From Lutibacter agarilyticus (GTDB lineage Bacteria > Bacteroidota > Bacteroidia > Flavobacteriales > Flavobacteriaceae): DNA of 64,000 bases. Positions 1 to 8,343 of the stretch are shown here, in pieces. The position numbers and the translations under genes are program-made. Numbering within the stretch: the first letter of the stretch is position 1; each line of letters begins with the position of its first letter. The notes under the pieces were generated by a model, which had not been told where the DNA came from, did not search any database, and was given only the letters and a program-made list of their open reading frames with translations. The stretch spans positions 1-64,000 of the forward strand of contig NZ_FZNT01000012.1 in NCBI RefSeq assembly GCF_900188235.1, given 5' to 3'.

Positions 1-162
1 GTTGTAATTATAATTGTTAGTTTAATTCAGCATAAAGGAAAAGATGATGAAAAAGCAATTGAAATTACAAAGGAATTATTTAAAACAAGTCCGTTATTTA
101 ACATTGGCTCATTTGCAGTTATGTTAGTATTAGTTGCTTTATACGCTGTTTTTTGGAAATAG
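1..162 (+). CDS. C-terminal end of a sodium:solute symporter (partial)
   Basis: The first 53 codons of the window are open and end in TAG. The peptide starts with a hydrophobic stretch, then a charged loop with KGKDDEKAIE, then a last hydrophobic helix ending ALYAVFWK. This layout, a short acidic/basic linker before a final helix, resembles the C-terminus of flavobacterial SSS-family (sodium/glucose-like) symporters. The start lies outside the window, so the substrate cannot be inferred. A terminator follows directly, so this is the end of its transcription unit. Confidence 0.55.
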   Translation, partial: VVIIIVSLIQHKGKDDEKAIEITKELFKTSPLFNIGSFAVMLVLVALYAVFWK

Positions 163-180
163 AAATAGTTATTTATAATT

Positions 181-211
181 TAAAAGAGTTGGTGAAAGCC
201 AACTCTTTTTG
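181..211 (+). terminator. Rho-independent terminator of the upstream symporter gene
   Basis: A perfect 10-bp stem (AAAGAGTTGG at 183-192, CCAACTCTTT at 199-208) with a 6-nt loop is followed by a T-run. It lies 19 nt after the stop codon of the partial symporter gene. Confidence 0.8.
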
Positions 212-381
212 TTTTATAATAGATGATTTTTAATAAATCTGTAATATTTAGGTTGTCAATTTATTTTTTGTTTTAAATTTGAGCAGCTATTTGAATAAAT
301 ATGGTGTTAATTAGCCCTTATTTAATATAATAACTTCAATTTGAGTAACCTAAGTGAGTTTAAAATTTATATAAGGAATTA

Positions 382-1686
382 ATGAATATTGATAAAATTA
401 AAAAATTTCTAAGTTCTATAGAGCAAATTCCTTCGTTGTTTTATCTTGTTAAGTGGTTGTTAATATGTACTGTTATAGGGGTTATAGTTGGCGGTATTTC
501 AGCCTTTTTTCTTTTAAGTCTTGAGTGGGTTACTAATTGGAGAGAATCACATTTATGGATTATAGCTTTGTTGCCAGTAGGTGGTTTTATTATTGGAATT
601 TCGTATCATTTGTATGGTGATAGTGTTGTAAAAGGTAATAACTTATTGTTAGAAGAATTTCATTCACCCAAAAAAATAATTCCTTTTAAAATGGCACCTT
701 TAGTGTTGTTTGGCACATTAGTTACTCATTTTTTTGGTGGTTCAGCTGGTAGAGAGGGTACTGCTGTTCAAATTGGTGGAGCCGTAGCCGATCAGTTTAC
801 AAAATTATTAAAGTTGTCAAAAAGAGATCGTCAAATTGTACTAATAATTGGTATTAGTGCAGGTTTTGCAGCGGTTTTTGGAACACCATTAGCCGGTGGA
901 ATATTTGCGTTGGAAGTGTTGGTTTTAGGACGCATTAGATTGGATGCTATTATACCGAGTTTTATGGGAGCAGTTTTAGCCAATTATTTCTGTGAAATAT
1001 GGAATGTATCTCATACACATTATACCATAAGTTCAGTTGCTGAAATGAATCCTGTAAACTTATTATGGGCTTTATTGGCAGGAATTATTTTTGGATTGGC
1101 AGCGATGCTTTTTTCAAAATCTACGCATTTTTGGGGTAATTTATTTTCAAAATATATAAAATATCCGCCGTTACGACCTGTGGTTGGTGGTGCTGTTTTA
1201 GCAGTAGCTATTTACGCCATTGGAACTACAAAATATATTGGTTTAGGAATCCCTATGATTGTTGATGCGTTCAACAATAATTTAAACTCGTACGACTTTT
1301 TATTAAAAGTACTTTTTACTTCTTTCACTTTAGGAGCTGGCTTTAAAGGAGGTGAAGTAACGCCGCTATTTTTTATAGGTGCTACTTTAGGAAACGTGTT
1401 AATTTGGTTTATACCTTTACCTATGAGTTTATTAGCAGGAATGGGGTTTGTAGCTGTTTTTGCAGGGGCTACAAATACACCTATAGCTTGTACAATTATG
1501 GGAATTGAATTGTTTGGAATTGAATCGGGCGTTTTTATAGCCATTGCTTGTAGTACAGCATATTTGTTTTCAGGCCACTCAGGTGTATATTCTTCTCAAA
1601 TAATTGGTAGCCCAAAAAATAATAGTTATTTAAGAGAAAAAGGATTGGCTTTGTTTGAAGTAAGAAAAAAAAGAGCTTCAAAATAA
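382..1686 (+). CDS. CLC-family anion channel/antiporter (possibly fluoride type)
   Basis: This 434-residue integral membrane protein has the CLC fold signature. GGSAGREGTAVQIGG contains the gating glutamate (E125), followed by GISAGFAAVFGTPLAGGIFALE and, near the C-terminus, GGEVTPLF and AGATNTPIACT. There are many hydrophobic helices and no C-terminal CBS domains. The usual Cl-selectivity motif GSGIP is not visible; the matching stretch reads VKGNNLLLEE. The GREGT form and the missing GSGIP resemble the fluoride/proton antiporter branch (CLC-F), but this is from memory. It is a single gene between two terminators and unrelated to the PUL. Confidence 0.85.
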   Translation: MNIDKIKKFLSSIEQIPSLFYLVKWLLICTVIGVIVGGISAFFLLSLEWVTNWRESHLWIIALLPVGGFIIGISYHLYGDSVVKGNNLLLEEFHSPKKIIPFKMAPLVLFGTLVTHFFGGSAGREGTAVQIGGAVADQFTKLLKLSKRDRQIVLIIGISAGFAAVFGTPLAGGIFALEVLVLGRIRLDAIIPSFMGAVLANYFCEIWNVSHTHYTISSVAEMNPVNLLWALLAGIIFGLAAMLFSKSTHFWGNLFSKYIKYPPLRPVVGGAVLAVAIYAIGTTKYIGLGIPMIVDAFNNNLNSYDFLLKVLFTSFTLGAGFKGGEVTPLFFIGATLGNVLIWFIPLPMSLLAGMGFVAVFAGATNTPIACTIMGIELFGIESGVFIAIACSTAYLFSGHSGVYSSQIIGSPKNNSYLREKGLALFEVRKKRASK

Positions 1687-1720
1687 ATAAATCAGTTATT
1701 TTTTAAGTGAAGTAATTATA

Positions 1721-1760
1721 AAAAAAAAGCCTATATATAGAATGTTTATAGGCTTTTTTT
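1721..1760. terminator. Bidirectional terminator between convergent genes
   Basis: The stem AGCCTATA (1728-1735) pairs with TATAGGCT (1747-1754). An A-run lies on its left and a T-run on its right, so it can stop both the CLC gene from the left and the GH43-like gene from the right. Confidence 0.8.
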
Positions 1761-1780
1761 AAAGTTATTAAGTAGTAAAT

Positions 1781-3088
1781 TTAATCAATAAATTTAAAGT
1801 AATCAAGTTCAACTTTAAATTTTTTATTTCCTTTAAAAACCAAATAGATATCTTTAATTCCTGTTACATTTTTAATTTTGCAATTAATTGTTGAAGCAGT
1901 AGATTTTTCATCAATATAAACTGTCCCAATTAACAATCCCTTAAGCTTGTTCATTCGAATTTCAATTTCCCCTTTACCTTTTACTTTTTGAAGTAAGGCT
2001 TCAAAGCGTTCTTTTTTAGTTTCAAAATTTACATTTGCATATTTTACCCAACTATTATTAGTAATATCCGTTAATACAAAGCCATTTTTTTTAGTTCCTT
2101 TTTTTATAATATTTGGAGATACTTCATAATACCATTCAGCTTCTATTTTATCCCAAGAGGCATTGTATTGGCCAACTCCATTGCTAAAGTGTAAATCTAA
2201 AAAATTAGTATCAGTTACAATTTCGCCGTTATCATCAATATGGCAATAAGAAATGATAGATTCTCTGAATTTATATCCATTTTTAATATAATAGCACCAT
2301 ATATGGTAAAACTGACCTTTCCACCAAAAAAAACTACTATGTGCTAATTCATTAAGGTTATAACCTTTACCAACAGCACCAACACATTTATAAGGGCCGT
2401 ATAAATTTTTTGAAATGGCATATTGGTTTCCCCAACTTAAATAATACGTGTCTTTATTTTTAAAAAGGTAATTTTTATCCATCCATTTCGGTGCATTTTC
2501 CCAACCTTCACCAATAATTTCTATAGGTTTTGGTGCTTCCGAAGTTGAAATCATATCCTCGTTTAATTTTGCGATATAATAAGAGTCAGATTTATCGCCA
2601 TAAACTATATAAGGCGTGTTTTTAACATCATCATCTATAAAAATTGTAGGATCGTGTAACGGCGCAACAAGTGGTTTTCCTAAGGCATCTTTAAAAGGTC
2701 CAGTAGGAGAATTTGCTGTCATTACCCCAATACCTCTTTTTTGATCAGAAAAATAAAAATAATAGTTGCCGTTTCTGGTTGCTGCATCACTAGCCCAACA
2801 ATCTATACTGTTTTCATCCATATAATTATCTTTGGGTGAAATGGTAGTTGTTAAATTCCAGTCTAATAAATTAGTAGAAGAAAAAACTCTCCAATCCTTC
2901 ATTACCCATAGCTTATCTTCGGGAGAATCATCATGACCGCTATACAAGTGTAGTGTATCATTAAAAACTCGAATATGTGGGTCTGAAACTCCTTTGTGTT
3001 TTGTAACAGGATTTTGACCAAAGCTTAAATTTGTTATAAAAAATAAGATATTTAAAATAAGTATAGTTCGTAATTGCAGTAATCTCAT
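1781..3088 (-). CDS. GH43-like five-bladed propeller glycosidase with C-terminal CBM6-like domain
   Basis: This 435-residue protein has a signal peptide ending near NLSFGQ. The propeller spans about residues 30-320, and a jelly-roll CBM6-like domain covers about 335-435 (GTVYIDE, IKDIYLVFKG, LDYFKF). The general-base Asp sits in SDPHIRVFND and the pKa-modulating Asp in HDPTIFIDDD. The third catalytic position, normally Glu in an E-x-P context, appears to be Asn198 in ENAPK, with Glu197 next to it. It is a paralogue of the protein at 21045-22409. It lies 56 nt downstream of the aldolase gene and is probably co-transcribed with it. GH43 members are mainly arabinofuranosidases, xylosidases or galactosidases; specificity cannot be read here. 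GH117-like activity is an alternative. Confidence 0.8.
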   Translation of the reverse strand: MRLLQLRTILILNILFFITNLSFGQNPVTKHKGVSDPHIRVFNDTLHLYSGHDDSPEDKLWVMKDWRVFSSTNLLDWNLTTTISPKDNYMDENSIDCWASDAATRNGNYYFYFSDQKRGIGVMTANSPTGPFKDALGKPLVAPLHDPTIFIDDDVKNTPYIVYGDKSDSYYIAKLNEDMISTSEAPKPIEIIGEGWENAPKWMDKNYLFKNKDTYYLSWGNQYAISKNLYGPYKCVGAVGKGYNLNELAHSSFFWWKGQFYHIWCYYIKNGYKFRESIISYCHIDDNGEIVTDTNFLDLHFSNGVGQYNASWDKIEAEWYYEVSPNIIKKGTKKNGFVLTDITNNSWVKYANVNFETKKERFEALLQKVKGKGEIEIRMNKLKGLLIGTVYIDEKSTASTINCKIKNVTGIKDIYLVFKGNKKFKVELDYFKFID

Positions 3089-3144
3089 AGTATAAAAATA
3101 GTTAACGTAAACAACTTTTGTTAAGTTTTATAGTGTTAATAAAA

Positions 3145-4434
3145 TTAAACCAAAAACTTTTTTCTTAAATCTTCTACTTGTTCGTTATTCATAGGTGTCA
3201 TTTTCCCTAATGAAGTACCTAGTACAATTGATTTTGCACTAAATTCAGCAACTTCTAAATAATCAAATGTTTGCAATAATTGATCTCCAGTGATGATAAC
3301 TGAATCATTTTGGATAATTGTTGCTGTAGAGTTTGCGTTTAAAATATCCTGATTGTTGGTTGCTTTGAAATGTTCACCATATTTAAGAGCCTCAACATCT
3401 TGCAAGAAAATCCAACTTTCTGGGATGGTACGTACATCAAAATGGGTGTCTGTTACTCCAAAAGCCATTAGGTATGGCGATTGTGTCATAATAATAGAAT
3501 TTACCTTTGGATTATTTTTGTAAATTTCTTGATGAATCCATGCAGCCCTACTCGGTGTTTTTCCTTTTTCTCTTTTTCCATCTTTAATTTGAACAATATC
3601 TTCAATTGCTAAATCCCAACGGTTTACATTTGTAGGTGTAATTAAAAGATCATTTTCGTTCCATCTTACAGAAGCTGTTCCAAAAGAGCTAATCATTAAT
3701 CCTTGTTCACAGGCACGTTTTACAATTTTGCAAATTTCCAATCGTTTTTCAACCTCATCTGAAGCGTATTCAATACCGTCAATTTCTGGTAGCATAGCTG
3801 GGACTTGTGCTTCAAATTCATTAATTTGAATATCCGTTAAATAGTTTGGCGTACCAATTTGAGTGCCATATAAAATTGTACTAGCACAGAACTCTAGAGT
3901 TTCAAATCGTTTAAAAGCATCGTTTAAATCACTTCCACCTAAAACAGTTCCGTGGTTTTCCATGATAATTGCTTTGTATCCTTTTTTAAATTCTTCAGCA
4001 ATAATATCTCCTAGCTCTTCGCTACCAGGTAATTCATAGTCTGCATATCCAATTGGGCCACAAATGTTTTTGGCTTGTGAACTCATATTTGTGTTTGGTA
4101 TTTGACGAACAATACTAAAAGAAACTAGCGCTGGTGGATGTGCATGAATAACAGATTTAAGTTCTGGGCGAACCTGATAAATTGCTTTGTGAAATGGAAA
4201 TTCAGAAGAAGGTTTGTGTTTTCCAATAACAGTTCCATCTTTTTTTACACATATAATATCTGAGGGCTTTAAAGAACCTTTATCTACGGCTGAAGGAGTT
4301 ACCCAAACATCACCATTGGCGTCAATTATTGAAATATTTCCACCTGATGTAGTTGTCATACCTCTTTTATATATTCTACTAATAATAGTAGCTATTTGAT
4401 CTCTTGGGTGTACAAATTTTATCTTTTCTGACAT
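3145..4434 (-). CDS. Tandem class II aldolase/adducin-domain protein
   Basis: The 429-residue protein is cytoplasmic (no signal peptide) and made of two class II aldolase domains. The first (about 5-215) has the zinc ligands HAHP (97-100) and H161 in ENHG, plus the candidate catalytic E78 in PSSE. The second (about 225-425) keeps the fold pattern (TPSRAAWIHQEIY), but the HAHP position reads TQSP, the ENHG position reads QNDS, and E78 is replaced by Ala. The second domain therefore looks non-catalytic. The family includes fuculose- and rhamnulose-phosphate aldolases and related epimerases or decarboxylases, so retro-aldol cleavage of a deoxysugar phosphate is plausible. It is the first gene of the leftward unit and carries the shared PUL promoter element. 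Confidence 0.8.
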   Translation of the reverse strand: MSEKIKFVHPRDQIATIISRIYKRGMTTTSGGNISIIDANGDVWVTPSAVDKGSLKPSDIICVKKDGTVIGKHKPSSEFPFHKAIYQVRPELKSVIHAHPPALVSFSIVRQIPNTNMSSQAKNICGPIGYADYELPGSEELGDIIAEEFKKGYKAIIMENHGTVLGGSDLNDAFKRFETLEFCASTILYGTQIGTPNYLTDIQINEFEAQVPAMLPEIDGIEYASDEVEKRLEICKIVKRACEQGLMISSFGTASVRWNENDLLITPTNVNRWDLAIEDIVQIKDGKREKGKTPSRAAWIHQEIYKNNPKVNSIIMTQSPYLMAFGVTDTHFDVRTIPESWIFLQDVEALKYGEHFKATNNQDILNANSTATIIQNDSVIITGDQLLQTFDYLEVAEFSAKSIVLGTSLGKMTPMNNEQVEDLRKKFLV

Positions 4435-4523
4435 TTTTTATGTAAAATTATTTAATAAATACTCGGTATGTTTTTAATAAAATGGGAACCCTGATTGTGT
4501 TTGAGGATTCACTTACTAAATAT

Positions 4524-4579
4524 CAAAATTATAGCAAGGTTTAAATAATTCTATCCTGTACTGCACTGTTCTGTGCTGA
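4524..4579 (-). promoter_or_regulatory. Promoter A: three-unit 10-bp direct repeat plus -7 box (aldolase/GH43 unit)
   Basis: Read on the minus strand from 4579 the units are TCAGCACAGA, ACAGTGCAGT and ACAGGATAGA, contiguous, ending at 4550. The box TAATTTTG (4531-4524) fits the Bacteroidetes -7 consensus TAnnTTTG exactly and starts 19 nt after the last repeat base. The aldolase start codon is about 90 nt further on. This is one of six such sites in the PUL. Confidence 0.75.
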
Positions 4580-4761
4580 ATACAGACAGTTTGAGTTGTT
4601 TTTGTTTGTTTAGTAAGGATATTTAAATTAGTGTAATTCTTAAGTTTTGTTTAAGGCTGCTTATTCTGAATATGGAGTTTTAAGGCTGTGTTTAGTTTTT
4701 TTTAATAACATTTGTCTTTTAGGGTTGTTGTTGTGCTTAAATATAATACGCGTAAAAAAAT

Positions 4762-4813
4762 AATTCAAGTAATTCATAATTAATTAATTAATTAATTATG
4801 AATTACTTGAATT
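4762..4813. repeat. Perfect 52-bp AT-rich palindrome between divergent promoters
   Basis: The left arm starts AATTCAAGTAATTCATAATT (762-781) and the right arm is its exact complement (794-813), with AATTAATTAATT at the centre. It lies between promoters A and B in the 681-bp gene-free stretch 4435-5115. A-rich sequence precedes it and TTTT follows, so an RNA copy would look like a bidirectional terminator; a protein-binding or cruciform role is also possible. Besides the two promoters I see nothing else in this intergenic region. Confidence 0.85.
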
Positions 4814-5010
4814 TTGATCTATTTGATGTTTTTAGGTTTAATGTACGGGTGTTACTGTATAGTTGGGTTTAAATACAGAATACTTAAAAGTATTTAAGTT
4901 TAGTAGCGTTAGTAGATTTTATGGTTGAATTAAAAAACAAAAAATGGCTGTCACATATAGGTGTGGTAGAGATTTTAATTAAATTGAGTGTATGTGTGCT
5001 GTGTGTCTGC

Positions 5011-5066
5011 ACAGAACGGTACAGGATAGTACAGGGCAGCATAGTTTCTAAGTTGGAGTTAATTTG
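5011..5066 (+). promoter_or_regulatory. Promoter B: three-unit 10-bp direct repeat plus -7 box (susCD)
   Basis: The contiguous units are ACAGAACGGT (5011-5020), ACAGGATAGT (5021-5030) and ACAGGGCAGC (5031-5040). The -7-like box TTAATTTG (5059-5066) matches TAnnTTTG at all but one fixed position and starts 19 nt after the repeat end. The susC start codon lies 50 nt downstream. Confidence 0.75.
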
Positions 5067-5115
5067 TTGTAGAATAATTTAAATATTAATTTTTTAACAA
5101 ACAAACTTACCAAAC

Positions 5116-8100
5116 ATGAAAAAAAAATTATTAGGACACGGTTATTTAACAAGAATGACTTGTTATGTAGCATTGTTATTATGGGGAATAGGTAGTTTTA
5201 CTGCCTTTGCTCAAGAACGTAGTATTACGGGGGCAGTGAAATCGTCTGACGGCATGGGATTACCTGGCGTAAACGTAATTCAAAAAGGAACTTCAAATGG
5301 TGTTACAACCGATTTTGACGGAAACTATTCTATCAATGTAGGGCAAGGTTCAGCGACTTTGGTTTATTCATTTATGGGGTTTAAAACAAAAGAGGTTTTA
5401 ATTAGTAATAATACAACTATTAACGTAGTACTTGATGAGGATTCTCAAAGTTTAGATGAGGTAGTTGTAGTTGGTTATGGTACGCAATCTAAAGCTAACC
5501 TTACCGGTGCTGTTGGTATTGCCAAGGGTGAAGTTCTTGAAGACAGACCTATTGCTACAGTAGGGCAAGGTTTACAAGGTGTTGTACCAGGTTTAAATGT
5601 TACTGTTCAAAATGGTGACCCTTCACAAAGTACAGATTTTAATATTCGTGGTTTCGAATCTATTAATGGTGGTTCTCCATTAATTTTAGTAGATGGTATT
5701 CCTATGGATATTAACTCTTTAAATCCAAATGATATTGAAAGTATTACGGTATTGAAAGATGCTGCAGCTGCTGCAGTATATGGAGCTCGTGCCGCTTTTG
5801 GAGTTATTTTGGTGACAACTAAAAAAGGAAAAAAAGGAAAGGTAAGAGTTGAGTTAAGTACTGAATATGGTATCTCAAGCCCTATATTCCATATGGATCC
5901 TGTGAATGATCCTTATACGTTTGTGAATGCTTGGAATGAAGCAGCAGTAAATGCTGGTGGAAATCCTGTTTACGATCAAGATATGATTGACGGAACGCAA
6001 AGATGGTCTGAAAACCCTACAGAAGCAAATACTTGGGGTGTAAAGGACGACGAACTTCGTTTTTACGGTTTTAATAACTATCAGCGTCAAATTGTAACTG
6101 AATCTTCTCCTCAACAAAAATATGATATGAGTATTTCTGGAGCTACAGACAAAACGTCTATTTATGCTTCTATTGGGTATTTTGGTAAAAAAGGATTTTT
6201 AAATGTTCCTGGTAAAAACCAACATTTTCAACGTTATAATACATTATTAAGTGCTGAAATTAGAGTAAATGATTGGTTGAAATTGACTGAAAGAGTTGTG
6301 TATACAAACCAGTCAGATGATAATCCACATACCTATTCATATGATTCAGGTTTAAATACAGTTGCGAGAGTTACACCGGTAGATCTTATTGATTTTCCAG
6401 ACCTTCCTTATTACTTAAACCCTGGAGATCGTGATCAATACGAACAATATATCGGAATGGGATTTGATAGCTTTAATTCATTACCATATATTAGAGAAGG
6501 TGGTCGTGATACGTGGACAAAACATAATATTGTATTGACACAAGGAGTTCAGCTTGATCTTGCAGAAGGATTAATGGTGAAAGGAGATTTTTCATACAAT
6601 ATGAATTTTAGAGATCAACAAAATGTTGCGAGTAAATTAAATGTATTGGCAAATAGCAACCTTTCATCTTTAAATGTAAACAATGGTTTTAGTGCCAATG
6701 ATTATATCCAGAATAGAACAAATTACAGCCAGTATTTTACAACAAATATTTATGCTGAATACACGTATGATAAATTGGATGACCATTTCATTAAAGGTAT
6801 GGTTGGTTACAATCAAGAAAACGGTAAAACAAAACAGGTTACTGCACGTGCAAATAATTTAATCACTCCAGGTATTACAGATTTAGATGTAACAACAGGT
6901 GATCAATTTACTGGTGGAGGCCAACAACATTTTGCTTTGAGAGGAATGTTTTTTAGATTAAATTACAACTATAAAGAAAGATATTTCTTAGAAATAAATG
7001 GTCGTTATGATGGAACTAGTAGATTTCCAAAAGCAGATAGATTTGGATTCTTCCCTTCATTCTCTGCAGCTTGGAGAATTTCTAATGAAGAGTTTATGTC
7101 TGGAACAACAGGGTGGTTAGATAACTTAAAACTAAGAGGTTCTTATGGTGAGCTTGGTAACCAAATAATTTTAAAGAATGGACAACAGGATTATTATCCA
7201 TATGTTCCTTCATTATCTGCAAATAGTGGTAATTTCATTATGAATTCAGGTGAAACTCCTTTTGTAAATGCAGCTGGATTGGTTAGTTCAACATTAACTT
7301 GGGAGACTGTAGCTACAACAAACTTTGGTTTGGATATGACAATGTTAAATAGCAGATTAAATGTTTCTGCAGATGTATATCAAAGAGATACTAAAGACAT
7401 GCTTTTAGGAGTGTCTAAGCCCGCAATTTTAGGTGCAAGTGCTCCAAAAGAAAATGGTGCAGATTTAAGAACAAGAGGATGGGAATTAGCTGTTACTTGG
7501 AAAGATTATGTGAATGAAGATTGGAGTTATGGTGTTACTGCTTCAGTAGCAGATAGTCAAACTGAAATCACAAAATTTGACAATCCAACAGGTCGTTTTA
7601 CTACATTTTATGAGGGTAAAAAAATAGGAGAAATTTGGGGATATGAAACTCAAGGAATTTTTCAATCTGAAGAAGAAGTTGCAAGCGCAGCAGACCAAAG
7701 CAGTGTTAATAGTGGAACTTGGGTTCCTGGAGATATTAGATATGCAGATTTAAACGGAGATGGTATTATTGATAAAGGAACAACGACTCTTGATGATAGA
7801 GGAGATATGAAAATTATTGGAAATTCATCAGCAAGATATTCTTTTGGTATTAATGGAAATGTAAAGTGGAAAGGATTATCATTAGACATGTTCTTTCAAG
7901 GGTTGAAAAGAGATTACTTACCGCCTAATTCTCCTTGGGGAGCATTTTATCCATACAATTCAGGGTATGCTGAGAAATATTATTTAACAGATACTTGGAG
8001 TGAAGATAACAGAGATGCTTATTTTTCTAGACCTATGATTTCTACAAATAATAGTAAAAATATTCAGGCACAATCACGTTATGTTCAAAATGCATCCTAT

Positions 8101-8316
8101 ATACGTTTAAAAAATGTAACGTTAAACTATAACTTACCTGAAGAAACAGTAACTTCAATAGGTTTGAGTAAAGTAGCAGTTTATCTTTCAGGTATGAATT
8201 TATGGGAATCTACAGGAATGCGTAAACCATTAGATCCAGAAAATGTTTACTCTAGTCTTAATCAACAATACTATTTTGACCGTACTTATAGTTTAGGTGT
8301 AAAAGTAGCATTTTAA
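5116..8316 (+). CDS. susC: SusC-like TonB-dependent outer-membrane oligosaccharide transporter
   Basis: At 1066 residues the length is typical for SusC. A signal peptide (1-33, ending AFAQ) is followed by a carboxypeptidase-regulatory-like domain (about 36-112, SITGAVKSSDGMGLPGVNV). Next come the DEVVVVGYG segment from residue 114, a plug domain (about 125-235, with VLKDAAAAAVYGARAAFGVILVTTKKG), and a long beta-barrel ending YSLGVKVAF with terminal Phe. It forms the TonB-driven import pore for oligosaccharides together with the SusD-like lipoprotein encoded 27 nt downstream. Expression is probably driven by promoter B. Confidence 0.97.
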   Translation: MKKKLLGHGYLTRMTCYVALLLWGIGSFTAFAQERSITGAVKSSDGMGLPGVNVIQKGTSNGVTTDFDGNYSINVGQGSATLVYSFMGFKTKEVLISNNTTINVVLDEDSQSLDEVVVVGYGTQSKANLTGAVGIAKGEVLEDRPIATVGQGLQGVVPGLNVTVQNGDPSQSTDFNIRGFESINGGSPLILVDGIPMDINSLNPNDIESITVLKDAAAAAVYGARAAFGVILVTTKKGKKGKVRVELSTEYGISSPIFHMDPVNDPYTFVNAWNEAAVNAGGNPVYDQDMIDGTQRWSENPTEANTWGVKDDELRFYGFNNYQRQIVTESSPQQKYDMSISGATDKTSIYASIGYFGKKGFLNVPGKNQHFQRYNTLLSAEIRVNDWLKLTERVVYTNQSDDNPHTYSYDSGLNTVARVTPVDLIDFPDLPYYLNPGDRDQYEQYIGMGFDSFNSLPYIREGGRDTWTKHNIVLTQGVQLDLAEGLMVKGDFSYNMNFRDQQNVASKLNVLANSNLSSLNVNNGFSANDYIQNRTNYSQYFTTNIYAEYTYDKLDDHFIKGMVGYNQENGKTKQVTARANNLITPGITDLDVTTGDQFTGGGQQHFALRGMFFRLNYNYKERYFLEINGRYDGTSRFPKADRFGFFPSFSAAWRISNEEFMSGTTGWLDNLKLRGSYGELGNQIILKNGQQDYYPYVPSLSANSGNFIMNSGETPFVNAAGLVSSTLTWETVATTNFGLDMTMLNSRLNVSADVYQRDTKDMLLGVSKPAILGASAPKENGADLRTRGWELAVTWKDYVNEDWSYGVTASVADSQTEITKFDNPTGRFTTFYEGKKIGEIWGYETQGIFQSEEEVASAADQSSVNSGTWVPGDIRYADLNGDGIIDKGTTTLDDRGDMKIIGNSSARYSFGINGNVKWKGLSLDMFFQGLKRDYLPPNSPWGAFYPYNSGYAEKYYLTDTWSEDNRDAYFSRPMISTNNSKNIQAQSRYVQNASYIRLKNVTLNYNLPEETVTSIGLSKVAVYLSGMNLWESTGMRKPLDPENVYSSLNQQYYFDRTYSLGVKVAF

Positions 8317-8343
8317 TTAATCCTTAATAAAAACAATATCACA

